Shown: positions 34,143 through 47,199 of the stretch, piece by piece
Layout of the letters: each line of letters starts with the position of its first letter
Position numbering within the stretch: position 1 is the first letter of the stretch
Assembly (NCBI GenBank): GCA_933207985.1
Contig: OW240913.1
Location: forward strand, 322,028,602 to 322,092,601
DNA length: 64,000 bases
Direction of reading: 5' to 3'
Source: Pelobates cultripes
Taxonomy: Eukaryota; Chordata; Amphibia; Anura; Pelobatidae
The notes under the pieces: model-generated
Database searches by the model: none
The model's input: only the letters and a program-made list of their open reading frames with translations
What the model was told of the DNA's origin: nothing
Made by a program: the position numbers and the translations under genes

Positions 34143-37100
34143 TGGGATTTTCCTTTTTAACATTTTATTTCTAACTTTTATCGGGAGGGTTCCAATCATT
34201 CAAAACTAGCCATGAATTTTATAAATACATACATGTATTTGTAACCTTATACTGTCCCTTTAAGAACCTCTGTTGCGGTGTGTTTTTAATCAACACTTAA
34301 TGAAAAATATCTCAATATACTTTTTCTGACTTTCTTTTATTTCTTCTGGAGGTAGCACTTAATTTCTCCTGAGCAGAACAATCCTCTCTGGGTTGAGCCC
34401 TTGGATTTTAGTGACCACACTATAGATACACAAATGGGTTTAAAGCAAGATTCCAGTCTACAATTGCCAAAACAGAAAACAGAGAAGAAGGACAAGGTGA
34501 TTTAAAAAAAAAAAAAATAGAACCAAATGAGTCCATTGAGTTGAGCCTACATGGTGGGAGATTAGCTTTTTTCCCAAAGTCTAAATAAGTTCTGAAAAAA
34601 GATATTACATCGGAAAAATATCAGGGCTAGAAAATGTTCTCACGTCTCACCAGAAATGAAGTCTACATCTAACACCCACCTTAATCCTTCTATCTCTCCC
34701 CTGCATATATAGGATAATATTATTTTGTATGTCCAGTGTGTTGGTGTATGTCTACATCTCTGTCTCTGTCTATCAAATTTCACTGGTGAATTTTCAAAAT
34801 ATCTAACAAAAAATGTGACTTATATTTACTATTTAATCTAATATCTTTGTGATAGTTAAACTAATCATGACGAGAGTTAAAATGAGAATCTAATTATATT
34901 TCCTGATGAACCATATGGACATACTCTAGAGAATTAATGTTTGGATATTTTTAATTTCAATGATGTATTATCAGTGCCATTAAAAGTATATTTTCTTACT
35001 TTAGTGCAACATGATTAGTATTGGTCTGTCTTTAATATGAATAAGAATTCCCAGCTGATACTAACGTGTCAACATTTTTCCTTTGGAAAGATAATTGCTA
35101 AGCTAACTTATTAGTCAAGCCTCATAATAAGAAAACAGGTTTGGAAAACATGCACATCATTTTTATTAATGAATACATTTATGCAAATCTGAGGTTGAGA
35201 AAAAGAAATGTTCTGGGAGTAAAAACAATGCACAACTGTGTATGTTCTTTTTAATGAAATACTATCATTACTAGTACTAGTAGTAGCAGTAGAAGCTGTA
35301 GTAGTTATTATTAGTAATAGTAGTAACAGTACTTATAGAACACAAACTTGTTTCCCTACCATTGCACATTATTTTCAGATGAACATGGTATCGCTATTTA
35401 CATTCACATAGATATTCATCTTAAAGAAGACATATTAACCCTTTCAATGCGGACTGTGGTAAAATATTATCATTACATTTATTTGAAACAAGTGATGCAT
35501 AGCTAGCATGCAAACATATAATAAAACGGCAATATTGTGTTTAGATTGCTTTCAAGACAATCTTAAAAATGTAAATTATGAAGATTTACACAATTGTTTA
35601 TTTTCAATATATTTGTTTGTCCATTATAGTAATGCCTGGGGAATGAAAAGCTTTAGGCAGTATACATTGTTCTTTCACTTACAATATTTTGTACATGGTC
35701 TGAAATCGTAGTATAAAAGCAAACATTCTTTTTTTCACATACTGTACATGTGACAAAAATAATTAATAATTGGTCAGGTAGCTTGCTTAAATAAATAAAT
35801 CGCATTCCAGCTCAATGCCCACATACAGTAAATGCAGTTATTATTAGTAGTATTTAAATAGTGCCAACTTATTCTGCAGTGCTTTACAATATTATAAAGG
35901 GAGAAATTTAACAATAACTGAGACAATTACAAAGGTTACAGGAACAATAGGTTAATGGGGATCTTGCTCAAACTAGTTTACAATCTAGAAGATAAATCAT
36001 ATATTTCTTAAATACAGGTATTTAAAAAGTTATGTAGTGATCTTTACTAATCTCTGAAATTGACTGCCAGCAGTGAAATGGTAGAGCTTATTCACTCCTC
36101 CCCTTCCCTGACTGTAGGGATGATAGAACCCATTACAACTTCCTGTAGTGTTTGGAAGGAAGGGTGAGCTATCATTTTCAGCACACTTGCTGGCATGAGT
36201 GACTAGTAGCTACTGGCAGAGAAATCTGTCCCTTTAAAGGCTGGTAATCATTCCTAGAGTAAAGCAACAAAAAACCCAGAGTTTAAGAGAGTACTGAGAA
36301 TGGTAAACTCGAGTATGTTGGCCTTTGGTGGCTCCACACCCAGATCTCAAGCTGGTTTTAGCTCATCTGTTGTCATTACAAAAAGAACCAGTCATTCGCA
36401 TATCAGACTGATCCCACCCAAAAGGGTGACCTAGATCCAAAATGCAAGCCTTCTCTCTCTCTCCACGAGAGATACAGCAACTCCAGATGATCGTTTTGGC
36501 TTTGTTCTTGGAGTGTAATAAGAGTGACTGAGACTTTATGGACTTAACTTAACTGAGGCTTTATGGATTTAAGATGAATCTTATTACCAAATTAACAATT
36601 TCCAAAAATGTTACGTTTCATGTTTTGCGCAATTGACTAAATTTCTGTTATATACAATGTAATTTGGGGTGAAATTAATCCTAACTCTTAACATAGAAAC
36701 AAACCACATATATTTATTTATGGGTAAAATATTTGCGTACATTTTTTATTTCAAAATGATTCTGCTAAAACATGGAATATGCCAGGTATTTCAATGGTTA
36801 ATTAGTAGTTGTTCTGCAATCATGGATAAGAGATGATTTATTTAAGAAAGGTTCCTGGCCAACCAAGTCATCCTATCTCTTGGGGTAATCCAACCTTATC
36901 TTTCTAACCTTAATAAATACATTTAGTCTTGTTGAAGATCATCAGGTACCAACCTGATACTTATTGTCCTGTCACAAACCTATTCAATATTTTATTTATT
37001 CATAGGGATGCTCACTGGAATTCATGAAGGTTTATTGAGATGCTGCATTGTCTATGTAGCTTATAAAAGAAACATAGAAAATTTTATTTTGCATATCCAT

Positions 37101-37316
37101 TGCTCATTTGTTTTCAATATATATATATATAACATTAACGCATAGAGATATTGCATATTAAGGGATACATTAAATATAATAACATAAATGCTACAACGTT
37201 ATATTATAATGCTGATATCACTATAATACAACACATTATACTATTCTAAAATATAGTAAATACCAATAGAAAAAAGGCAGTTCTACAAACAGAACACTCA
37301 AGGAGGATATCATTAA
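34143..37316. other. non-coding DNA with small repeats
   Basis: Begins with the probable L2 3' UTR (to about 34260). No gene recognised. It contains a degenerate tagtag trinucleotide tract at about 35265-35335 and an antisense LINE tail at about 35838-35990. A stretch at about 36024-36235 begins after a TTAA and ends tgtccct before TTAA and could be another TTAA element, but I could not match its interior. Confidence 0.45.
35838..35990 (-). mobile_element. antisense L2/CR1-type LINE 3' tail
   Basis: Starts ttattattagtag and then aatagtgccaacttattctgcagtgctttac, the inverse of the widespread LINE/SINE 3' end seen in sense orientation at 49888-50192 (tacagcgctacgaaatctg, ggcgctatataaataat). 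No coding part is included. Confidence 0.65.
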
Positions 37317-37388
37317 CCTCTTAAGGACCAAACTTCTGGAATAAAAGGGAATCATGACATGTCACACATGTCATGTGTCCTTAAGGGG
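37317..37388. mobile_element. 72-bp TTAA-flanked MITE (family C), copy 2
   Basis: Sits after TTAA 37313-37316, begins cctcttaaggaccaaacttc and ends catgtgtccttaagggg. It is almost identical to the copy at 47128-47199, in the same orientation and of the same length. The right TTAA is degenerate (gtaa). Confidence 0.9.
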
Positions 37389-37559
37389 TAACCATGTTAA
37401 TGAAAAACCAAGTACTACAAAGGGGCAATTTCTGTAATGTTTGAAAAGAACCATAGCTAAGATTTTTTTCACTACTGTCTGATAAAACCGTTGCTGCTGT
37501 TAAAAAAATTAAGCATATCTATCAGATATATTGGTGTGTTACATTCTTTCAAGTCAAAG

Positions 37560-38190
37560 AAAAAAATTACTTGCACACTATCCAAATCCTTCTGCACATT
37601 TAAATAGTATCACTCCAATGGTCATTTAAGTGTAAACTCACCTACCACATATAGTGTAAATGAGCTTACACTTGAATGGACGTGGGAGTGATACTATTTG
37701 GGCTGATGTGTGCTATAGTCATTGCTGCTGCCCAGGAGTAGTGGGAGTTTGAGCGCAGGGCTTAATTTTGTACGTTTGTATTTGCTTTTTGTATTACACA
37801 GCCATGTTACAGTGCTGCCACCCATCCCATGTGTTCCATATTAAGGGTTAATATGTGTGTAGGAGTTTTGGAAAAATACCCCTCTCTGTCTCATTAGAGA
37901 TTTTACCGTTAAGCTGAGAGCAGCGAGGGGAATTGTTAATGTAGAACTCTACTCAGAGGTTTTGCCTTGACGTGGTAGGTGACCTCACACTTAAATGGCC
38001 ATTGGAGTGATACTAAAAGCTTCCAGTTATTTAAATGTGCATCGTGATTTGGAATAGTGCGCAAGTAACTTTTTTCTTTAGTTTTTATTCTTTGTATTGG
38101 GGTTAATGTGTACAAGAGTAATTGCTGCCGCCCAGGAGTAATGGGAGTTTGAGCACAGGGCTTCATTTTGTATGTTTGTTGCATTCTTTT
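37560..38190. repeat. compound foldback/dispersed repeat with a duplicated segment
   Basis: The left part (ttacttgcacactatccaaa) is an inverse relative of ggaatagtgcgcaagtaa near 38053. A segment with cccaggagtagtgggagttt at about 37731 recurs at about 38131 (cccaggagtaatgggagttt) in the same orientation. Related text lies at about 19950-20215. The structure looks like overlapping copies of one foldback family; class unknown. Confidence 0.6.
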
Positions 38191-40740
38191 ATTCCAAGTG
38201 TTTTGTTTTCATGTGATACCATTGGTTCGAAAAAAGCTCTCTAGGTAGGTAAATGATGCATGTGCTGGTAAAGAAAACATTCCCAGAACTGGACAAACAA
38301 ATTTATTTTCATTTTAAATTAAATGTATTTTAAAAAACTAAAAACCCCTTCCATATGATAATTAAAAAAAAAAAATAATAATACAAAAGCACATTTAACA
38401 CCTACTAGTGTTTAGTAAGGTATAAGGGATTAAATGCATTTTTGATCGTCATATATAATTCATATATACATTCAGTGAGTATCGTTACTTGCATTAAACA
38501 CATAAGGAGGACGCTATTGTCAGAATCCATGCCTTGTTCGTACTTACAAATAACAGTAAAATAATAAAACTTCCATTCTGTTTTAAAGAGGCAGTAGATC
38601 TCCAAACTGACTTTTCAAGAATCAGTGAACCAACAATATACAGCACAATATTTTTGGGTCATGCAGCATTTTCATGTAGATATCTTTCAACCTCTAATGG
38701 AGTTACTGGCTCAGTGAACAAATCTATCCAGGCAAGAGAATTGGTTGAGTGCACACACTTGTTTTCAGTGATTGAGTATAAACGGTAATGCATTATTTTA
38801 CATTTAGTTATGCTGGATGAGTGTTTTTTTTAAATACTAATAACTAAGAATCCAATTCACCCTTACCTTACAAATAGGCCCGTCCTGTCCATTTGTTCCA
38901 TAAGCCCATCCTTTCAGACACATCCTGTCCATGTTTCAATTCTTCAAAAGTACTGCTGGTATCATGACTTTCCTGGAGTTGTAGTTCAACTACTAGCTTT
39001 CTACGGCATAACCCTGACAATGTAATTGCAATTCCCAGAAATCCTTGCTGTAACCATAAACAGCTTCTTATCAGTGCTGTAAAAAGTTAAGAAAAAAAGA
39101 AATCAGTCACTTTCTTGATTGGCCAGCTCTTTACAAATACCGCATAGCTTCAAATTTTGCAGAAAACGAACAAATTTAGAATTAGAAAATCAGAAAATGC
39201 TATTTTTGTTGAACATTAACAAAAATGTGTTTAATCCCATTTGAATGCCTCTTTAACCTATAGTTCTTAACTTTTTTGGATTCCATGTATGGGGTAAAAG
39301 TAGGTTAATAGAATAGTTGATAATGAAGGGTTAGTTTTTCGGATGACATTGTTGCAGGAGATGAAGCAGGGTGGGTTACCGAGGAGTGAGGAGGAAAGCT
39401 ATTAACAGTTTGATTGATATAATTCCATCATAAAAATACTGGGCTTGATTCGCTTAGCATGTAAGAGGTTACTGTTCTGATTGAATAACATTTTTTCTAT
39501 AGATTTCATTTGAGGAGTTCTATTCAGTAAAAACGTATATACAATGTATGCTGTGTATAAGACAAATTCATGCAAATACATACACTGTATGAGGTCCACT
39601 GATGTATGTTTTTTTTTTGGAAAAGGTAATAGTACAGTATATCAGGTAAGTATTAAAACAATATATAACCCAAAAAGGCTAACACACTTTTTAATATGTG
39701 CTCATATTTATGTGCTCAATAATGAGTATGTCATAAACTAACTTGAGAAACCTAATAGTGGTTCATATTTTTCATATTCAATAACTGGGGAAGAATCAAA
39801 GTTGAGCTATTTAATCCTAGGATTTTCTGATTTTAAGCAAAATCCTATATAAAGCAAGTGCACAATAAGCCCGTTTTATTGAATAACAAATACTATTATT
39901 CCATAAAATGCATGTTTACAATTTGACTGTCTAAGTTCATCTAGAAAAAAAAAAGTCTAAACGAGTCTTTACAATTTACATACTGTGATTTCATAAAACT
40001 CTTTTATTTTTTTTAGATGTCAAACGTAGTTAATTTGACATGAGCATTTCTAATGTAGGCAGTATAACTTAAACCACTGCTACAAACAAATGCTTTGAAG
40101 AAGTGTAAGTACAACACGTTTATGGAATCCAAAGAGCCGCTCTGTATGTGACTTTAATAACATAAATGTATGTGTATTTGAGCACTGCAGGGCTTATAGA
40201 TACTGTGGTTTACCCAGGCTAAGGGAACTAACATGAAAGCCTCTTCTGTTACGTGGACCATAGCCTAATTATATGTAACCTTTTGCCATCCTCTCCTGAT
40301 ATCACCAGTGCATGATATAACCCTCAACAGTATAAGGCAGACAACAGCCATTTTCATATGCAGTCCCGAGCATAATTTCTTATCATGGAAAAATATGTTA
40401 ATTTAAACTTTTATTTGAATAGTTTAGTTTGTTTTGTTTTGTTAGCTTTCTTTCTTATTCTTTAGGTGATATATTTGTCGGTATATATTTAAAACATTTA
40501 TACGCAGCTTAGCAGTTAAAAAATAAGACCAGAAGCAAACCCCCCCCCCCAAAAAAATAGATCCGTTATTCTTTTTTTTTTCTAATGAAAAGTAAATGGT
40601 GAAGCGAAATTGAAATTATAGTACTGAGAACAATTATGTTCTCTCAAGATACTTCACTTGGGAACCGACTCCTGTGTGGAAGGGGCAGGGGTATCATGTC
40701 ACTTGCCCTGGTGCACACCCCAAATACCCCTGCTATATAT
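38191..40740. other. non-coding DNA, nothing firm recognised
   Basis: AT-rich with poly(A) and poly(T) runs. The text near 38975-39050 (ctggagttgtagttcaac) resembles fragments of common short interspersed repeats. A 9-bp inverted pair, caggggtat/atacccctg, bounds 47 bp at about 40686-40732. No gene seen. Confidence 0.45.
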
Positions 40741-40741
40741 A

Positions 40742-40812
40742 TTATTTCATCATTATTTTATTATTTATATAGCGCCAGCATATTCCATAGCGCTGTATAA
40801 ATATTCCGAGCT
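40742..40812 (-). mobile_element. antisense L2/CR1-type LINE 3' tail
   Basis: ttatttatatagcgccagca followed by ttccatagcgctgtata is the inverse of the tail at 49888-50192. Short fragment. Confidence 0.7.
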
Positions 40813-41285
40813 CCAGATTCAGGCACCATCAGTATACATATTGTCTGTCTGTCAAAGCAAGTCTTAGAAGAACTTTCTGTGATTATGCTACAGAGAGCTA
40901 CAAAGTTAGTTGGTGCTATCTAAACATGTGTTAAAGTAAATAAATGTTTGTTTCAAGTATGTAAGTTACAATAGAACATTTTGGCTCTTTTGTAAGAGTT
41001 ACCCATGCATTGAATTTGGCAGATTTCTGTGTTGATATTATTCTGTTTGCATCGACAGGCTTACATTTCCCTTTTGCAGAAGACACTACAATCACCCATT
41101 TAAATTTACTTTGTGTGTTCTCATCTATTTTTACGTTTCTTTTTTCAGAATGAATTTTTTAAATTGAATTATCATGTGTGCAAGTACTGACAAATGGCAA
41201 ATGATGAGATAAGCTAAAAATGTAAACATTAATGCCCTATTTGCAGGTTTGTTTTAGATCCCTGCCAGTTTGCCATAAGAATTGT
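40813..41285. other. non-coding DNA, nothing recognised
   Basis: AT-rich; no gene or element seen. Confidence 0.5.
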
Positions 41286-41620
41286 TTAAAAAGTTTTTAT
41301 TTACCTTTCATACCTTACATATCTTTACACTGAGACTCCCTCAGCGCACTCCCCCACCCAGCTGCTCCACTTCCTACGACATAATCCGGCTCACTCACCG
41401 ATGGCCAATCCAATGCTCCCCATAGAGCTGCATAGGAAACTGACACACAGTGTGCAGTGAATGCTGCGCATTCACCCAAATACTTCAAGTAGGAAAGCAT
41501 TAAATTAAATGCTTTCCTATGAGCATCCACGTGACCGAGTTTTACTTTATCAGAGCAGAGGAAGCACCTCAACTGGCTATCAGAAAGACAGCCACTAGAG
41601 ATGGATTTTGCCTTTTAATA

Positions 41621-42914
41621 CAGGGGTAGTCAACCTTTTAATACCTACCGCCCACTTTTGTATCTTTGTTGATGTTAAAATTTCCTTACTGCCCACCAGT
41701 GCCACAGTAACTAATTTTATAACGCAAGTGCAATTTCTTTTTTTTTAGAAAGTAGGGTTTAGCATAAAAAGTACTGAAATTATTAATTTTTTTCCTTCTT
41801 TCTATTTTCTATTATTTTTTTATGTGTGTCTGTGAGATGCTGTGTTTGTATGAAGGGTGTTGTGTGTGTGTGTGAAGGGTGTGAATGGTGTAGTGCTGTG
41901 TGTGAGAGGTTCAGTGTGTGTGAAGGGTGTTGTGTGTGTGTGTGAGAGAGAGGGGTGCAGTGTATGTGTGAAGGGTGCTGTGTGTGTGAGGGGGCAGTGT
42001 GTGTGTGGTAGGGTGGCACTGTGTGTGAGTGGGGGCAATGTGTATGTGTGAGTGGGGGCAGTGTGTGTGAGGGGGCAGTGTGTGTGTGTGTGTGTGTGTG
42101 TGTGAGGGGGCAGTGTACATCAGGGGTGCAGTGTGTTAGGGGTGCAGTGTATGTGTGAGGGGTGCTGTGTGTGTGAGGGTGACAGTGTGTGTGTGTGTGT
42201 GTGTGAGGGTGGCAGTGTGTATGTGTGAGGGGTGCACTGTGTGTGTGTGTGTGTGTGAGGGGGCAGTACGTGTGTGTGTGTGTGTGTGTGTGAGGGGTGT
42301 AGTGTGTGTGAGGGGTGTAGTGTGTATGAGGGGTGTAGTGTGTGTGAAGCGTGTGTGTGAAGCGTGTGTGTGAAGCGTGTGTGAAGCGTGTGAAAGGTGC
42401 ATAGGGTCTATGCTGTGTGTAGGTGGTGAGATGTGAAAATCTATCTTAACGTCTCCCCCTCTCTTCTTCTTACCTCTTACCAGGCAGGGGGACATAATGC
42501 TGCAAGCCCTGGTGGTCCAGTGGTGGCAGGTTCACTTTAGCCTGCAGCTCCTCTTGAATTACCTCTGCAGGCTGACTCTCCTGCCCTCCTGTGAGCACAG
42601 CACTGCATGGTAACTCATGGCAACGCTCCAAGCACCCTGCTCGCGTGAGGAACACATAGCCTCCCAGGCCCTTCCCTGTCTCTGCTGGAACCAAGTGCCA
42701 GCAGGCCAGTGAGGGAGACCTTTGATCTCCTCACCAGCCTGTGAGGGCTTACAGCAAGGCTGGCTCTGCATATGCCGGCAGAAGGATCTTCCCTGCCAGT
42801 CTTGGTCCACAGCCATCGAAGCCCACCTGGCATTTTATGCAGAACCCACCACCACCCACCTGAAATCCCAAACCGCCCAAAAGTGGACGGTAGGGACCAG
42901 GTTGACTACCCCTG
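41621..42914. mobile_element. hAT-type non-autonomous element carrying a TG minisatellite
   Basis: The inverted ends are caggggtagtcaacctttt and gttgactacccctg. The flanking 8-mers ttttaata (41613-41620) and ctctaatg (42915-42922) match at only 5 of 8 positions, as expected for an old 8-bp duplication. Between the ends lie about 200 bp of AT-rich sequence (including accgcccact, mirrored as aagtggacggt near the right end), a 600-bp TG-rich tandem array and about 450 bp of GC-richer sequence. No transposase is recognised. Confidence 0.75.
41821..42420. repeat. TG microsatellite/minisatellite array
   Basis: Units of the type gggtgcagtgtgtgtgag, alternating with pure TG runs, over about 600 bp. 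Histidine/threonine- and valine/cysteine-repeat frames on the two strands are artefacts of this array. Confidence 0.95.
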
Positions 42915-43036
42915 CTCTAATGTAAAAATTGCAGTTTCTAAAAAAAAAAAAATTGCATGATTTAAACTAAATGATCACTGCATCCAGATCACTTCATTGA
43001 GATGAAGTAGTCTGGGAGACTTTTGTGGTCCTTTAA

Positions 43037-45384
43037 ATCAAAATACTTCTTGCGTTGCTTGTTCCAGAGATTTGTCCGAGCTTGAAGTCATAATTAAAAA
43101 CACCATGAATGTATATTTTTCCATTTACATGTTCATTTCTTTACCATAAAAAAACAACTAGCAACCAAAACAATACAAATAGGAAATATCTCTTAATAAA
43201 GAAATAACGACATGTAAACTGAGCAACTAGCAAGTGAACCTAGATCAAGCTTGTTTGATCTTACGCAGAAGCAGATTGATATAGTTAGGTTTGAAAGTTC
43301 AAAATCACACAAAAACATTAACACACGTCTTAAAAGCACAAAACCTCAGACTGTCATGCCGTAATCTTTTCTTTGTTAATGTATAAATTCCATTCAATGC
43401 AACATTGTATGCTGGGCTTTGGTCTTCAAAAGTCCAATATGATCTTAATGAAGTGTTGCTAATGTTGATTTAAAAGGATTTTCACTGTATGTGGCCTATG
43501 TTAGTATTTAGAAAGGCTGTGTTCACAGGGCTGACCACAGTAGGAGATAGTAAACCTTCCCCAGGACTTGCTAAACTTTGATTCACCTTTCCAACAAAAT
43601 AATTTTGTCAGTTGTTTTGGAAGAAAAATGATACTGAAATTAGTCATCTTTGCTGGGGTCAATCTGTAGCTTCAATTTACTGTTACGATAATTATAGCAG
43701 ATGTATGCAAGCCTAAGGGTATACACCCCCAATATAAACTAGATTACGTTACTACAATTAAACCAGCAAATGATCAGTTCAATTTTACTTCTTTAAAGGT
43801 TTTTCTGTATAAACTTGCCACCAGTAATTAGTCGAATGACATCACTAGAGCTTATTATATAGCCAGTAGATAGAAGAGTCTTGATCAAAACAATATTACG
43901 TATTGTATTTAATTTTAAACAATTTTGGCAAGAGTGCAAATATAAAATCTGATTTTGTAAGACATAATAGAGAAAACAAATGATGTCAATTTGTAAGGGA
44001 TAAACAGCAATAAAGTTATAGGGGTGAAGATATAACAAAAGTAATTTGAATAATGCTAAAACATGTTTCCTTTATGAAAGATAAAGATTATCCTATATTT
44101 AAAACATAATTTTACCACTGAATGTATTTACCCCTTTATGTTACGGTTAGGGACGCCATCAGACAAAATGACTGTAAGGGACCTAGGCCGCCCTGGAAGG
44201 CAGGCAGGCATGGGCCCTATATTTATATAACGAGCATCTCTATATACATATGTAAACCTGTGGCTCTCATGGGCCACTGCTGTCTAGTATAGTGAAGAAG
44301 GGGCCCAGAAGACTCCAGTTTCTGCCTTCCCCAGGTTCTCTCCAAATCTGTTTAGGAGTAATTTTCAGGTAATTTGAAAACATTACAAAATTGGACTTCT
44401 CCTTAAAGGCCTCAAACCAAAAAAAAAAAAGAAAGAAAAATACAAACGCACCATTTACTGGATATACCCCCAATTAAAACATGCATTAATTTAATTATGC
44501 ATTTTTTCATTAGGTGTATATCTCTTGCCGGCAGCCTTTGCAAACCCCTCTTCTTACATTGCTCAGACTTCCTGTGGGTGTCCAATAAAAGACTTTCCAA
44601 TGTAGCAAAATGAGAAGCCTTTGCAAAGCAGGTGCTCTGAGCAATTGCTGCCTCTTAAGTTTAGCTCTATTGATTTAAATAACCTGTTGTCTGATTGAAA
44701 GCCATGGGGGGTGTAACAAGATCAGTTTATAAAACTGTCAATTTCTATTGAAATCTGCACTTTTTGTAAAATTGAAAAAAAAAATGAGACACTCTTCACA
44801 CATAAGAGAACTTACGCAAGTTGAAGGGTTTTAGAGACAGTTACAGATTACAGACAGTTACAGATATTAGTGGTATGGAGATTATAGTATTATAAAATTT
44901 AACTGATGCATATTTAATTAATGGAGATAGCTATATATTACTGCAGAGTTATCAGTATATAAGCCACGTCTTTTCTATTCAATTTTTTCTTTACGTGAAC
45001 TCATCCAGATCAATTGAAGACATACGACGCATATAATTCATGGGGAGGTTTTCTGAATTTCATTTAATTAACGGTCTAAATGAAAATGAAAAAAAGGGCC
45101 TCAAAGAAGTTATGTTATTATTTCACAAACGTGCTAATCTGATTATGTGATTATTCGCTAAAGGTGGCGTTGCTCAATAATAAAACTTTCATTCTCAATT
45201 CATCTAATCACAGAAAAGATGCCAGTGACAAATTGGTTGAACATCCAAATGTCACATGGAAACATATTTAGAATATTTTGCTTTGTTTATTTTGCATCTT
45301 ACTTCTTTCTTTTTTTTACCAGAATGCCCCGTGTTGTAATTAGAAGTAATAGTTCTCATATCTATTGAAGGAAATCAGCAATAT
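43037..45384. other. non-coding DNA with a possible conserved stretch
   Basis: No gene seen. The segment at about 44960-45260 is non-repetitive, with attatgtgattattcgc and homeodomain-like motifs, and may be regulatory (inference). The text near 44140-44330 (gacgccatcagacaaaatg) may be a fragment of a DNA transposon. Confidence 0.4.
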
Positions 45385-46381
45385 AGTTATTTATTTTATT
45401 TATTTATAAAATATTTTACCAGAATGGATAAATTGAGATTTCTCTCATTTTCAAGTATGTCCTGGGTCCACAAAACATTGCATTGTTACAATAGGATACA
45501 ATATTACAAAAATTCAATACAAACAATATATATATACATACACACATATATAAATTTAATACATAACAGTTGATAAATATATTCAACCATGACAGGTTCA
45601 TTCTGTGCTGAGGTATATTGCCCTAGATCTCTTAAAAGATTTTAGATTGAATGAAGATTTGACTGTGTCCCTGAGGTTATTCCATAATTGTGGTGCTCTG
45701 AAGGAAAATGAGGATTGAGACACTTTATTTTTGTATTGCGGTATGCTAAATATCATGCTAGTACTGGATCAGAGGTTATAGGAGGTGGGAACAGCCGGGG
45801 AGATCATTCTACACAGGTAGGGTGGGAACTTCCCAGAAATGCTCTTATGCACAAGGCTGGAAAGATGAAGAGTGTGTCGGGATTCCACTACAGCTAGTTT
45901 AGCTCTTTTAACATGTCACAGTGGTGGGTAAAGTAATTACATTCTAGTACAAAGCGGCAGAACAAATTATATAATGTATTACGTTTATTAATGTGGGTTT
46001 GCAATGCGCTACATCTCCATAATCAATGACCGGCATTAACACTTGTTGCACTATCTCTTTCCTTACTGTAGGGCTTAGGCAGGATTTGTTTCTGTACTGG
46101 GCACCTAGATTTGGGTAAAGTTTTGAAGAGATTTTTTAATGTCAAGGCCAAAGGATAGATTGGGGTCTAGCAACATGCCTAGATATTTAAAAGAGAAGAC
46201 TGCTGCCCGTGTGCCATTTGAATTTGTTCTGATACACAATTGTTGATTTTGCAGTTCATGACATTTAGGTACAGTTCCAGGTACAGTTCCAAAGATCATT
46301 GTAACGGTTTTGTCAGTGTTTAGGAAGAGTTTGTTATCCGCTATCCACTTTTCTACCTCTGTGAATTGATTTTGGAACACA
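45385..46381 (-). mobile_element. Rex1-like LINE 3' end
   Basis: Minus-strand LINE: coding remnant at 46105-46380, then about 700 bp of further decayed coding or UTR sequence, ending in an (AAAT)n-type tail at about 45385-45405 (ttatttattttatttattta on the plus strand). The terminal text, plus-strand ttttaccagaatggata then tctctcattttcaagtatg, is of the kind found at Rex1/Babar LINE 3' ends. The family name is from memory of that terminal motif and the RT C-terminus, so treat it as probable rather than certain. Confidence 0.6.
46105..46380 (-). pseudogene. LINE reverse transcriptase C-terminal fragment
   Basis: The 91-codon open frame has WIADNKLFLNTDKTVTMIFG and then FKYLGMLLDPNLSFGLDI. These are the W-x-x-N-x-L-x-L-N-x-x-KT and KYLG-x-x-xD motifs that follow the catalytic YADD in CR1/Rex/Jockey-type reverse transcriptases. 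The catalytic motif itself lies upstream of the truncation and is absent. A 12-bp tandem duplication (ggtacagttcca twice) adds residues (GTVPGTVP) between the two motifs. Confidence 0.75.
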
Positions 46382-47123
46382 GCCTTTAATGGTGTATCTT
46401 TTATTTATCAGAAATTTTGCAGAGCACCAAAATGTAACATTTATTTTGCTCAGAATAGGTTTGGGTAGCAGATTGTAATCAGTAATGCAAAACTGGTTAT
46501 GTTTAGTACCGGTAAGATGTTATACGAGGAGATTGTGATGGTTGGCAAAACCAAAAATAGGAAGTATTGCGCTTTCCTATACCATATGTCCAAAGTTCTA
46601 TGTATTTTGTATATAGTTTGGAACTTGAAGTGGAAAATTCAACAGTTGCAAAAATATTCAGAATGAATAAATGTACGTTTTATTGAAAAATATCTCTATT
46701 CTTAAGATATAATGCTTTTAACCACTAACAAAAACATTACCCTAAAAATAAAAATATTGAAACAAACGGTAGACAAACCTAGGAACCTTCAACATATCTA
46801 CGAGAAACATCCTCATGGTCATCTGCTGAAATGTAAAATGAAAGGAATTTAAGTAAATTAAAGTGAATTTCAGCAAAGTAGATAAATTGGCGAATTCTGA
46901 ACATCATCTATGTTTTTAGTTTCAGTTGTTTTGTCTAAAAATTAGAAATTCCCTTTAAATTCCCATCATTTCACATTTTGTTAAATGAGTATGACATTCA
47001 TGTAGTGGGGTTTGTGAATTGGCACACACTCCTGCGTGGAACCACTACAGTGCCTTCAACCCAAAAGTGACCACTCTCACCATACAGGCAACACAGAGAA
47101 AAGAACTGGGCATATGTGAATGA
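46382..47123. other. non-coding DNA, nothing recognised
   Basis: No gene or bounded element. The start may hold more of the Rex1-like LINE, but I see no coding match. Confidence 0.45.
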
Positions 47124-47127
47124 TTAA

Positions 47128-47199
47128 CCCCTTAAGGACCAAACTTCTGGAATAAAAGGGAATCATGACATGTCACACATGTCATGTGTCCTTAAGGGG
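47128..47199. mobile_element. 72-bp TTAA-flanked MITE (family C), copy 3
   Basis: Perfect TTAA on both sides (47124-47127, 47200-47203). The ends ccccttaaggac and gtccttaagggg are exact 12-base inverted copies. The interior has aaaagggaatcatgacatg and the near-palindrome gacatgtcacacatgtcatg. This is the best preserved of the three copies in the window. Confidence 0.93.

Larger units (their letters stand above)
41290..43032. mobile_element. TTAA-flanked element (family B), interrupted by a hAT element
   Basis: The left part from TTAA 41286-41289 and the right part up to TTAA 43033-43036 join into one family B copy once the 1294-bp insertion at 41621-42914 is removed. Left landmarks are aatgctttcctatgagc, ggctatcagaaagacag and ccactagag. 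Right landmarks are cacttcattgagatgaagta and tttgtggtcct. The left terminal repeat is degraded. Confidence 0.75.

Noticed and set aside
36024..36235. Possible further TTAA-flanked element
   Set aside because: TTAA occurs near both ends and the right end reads tgtccct, but the left end does not match as an inverted copy and the interior matches no other copy here.
41783..42495. Long His/Thr-repeat and Val/Cys-repeat open frames
   Set aside because: Artefacts of the TG tandem array, open in several frames on both strands.
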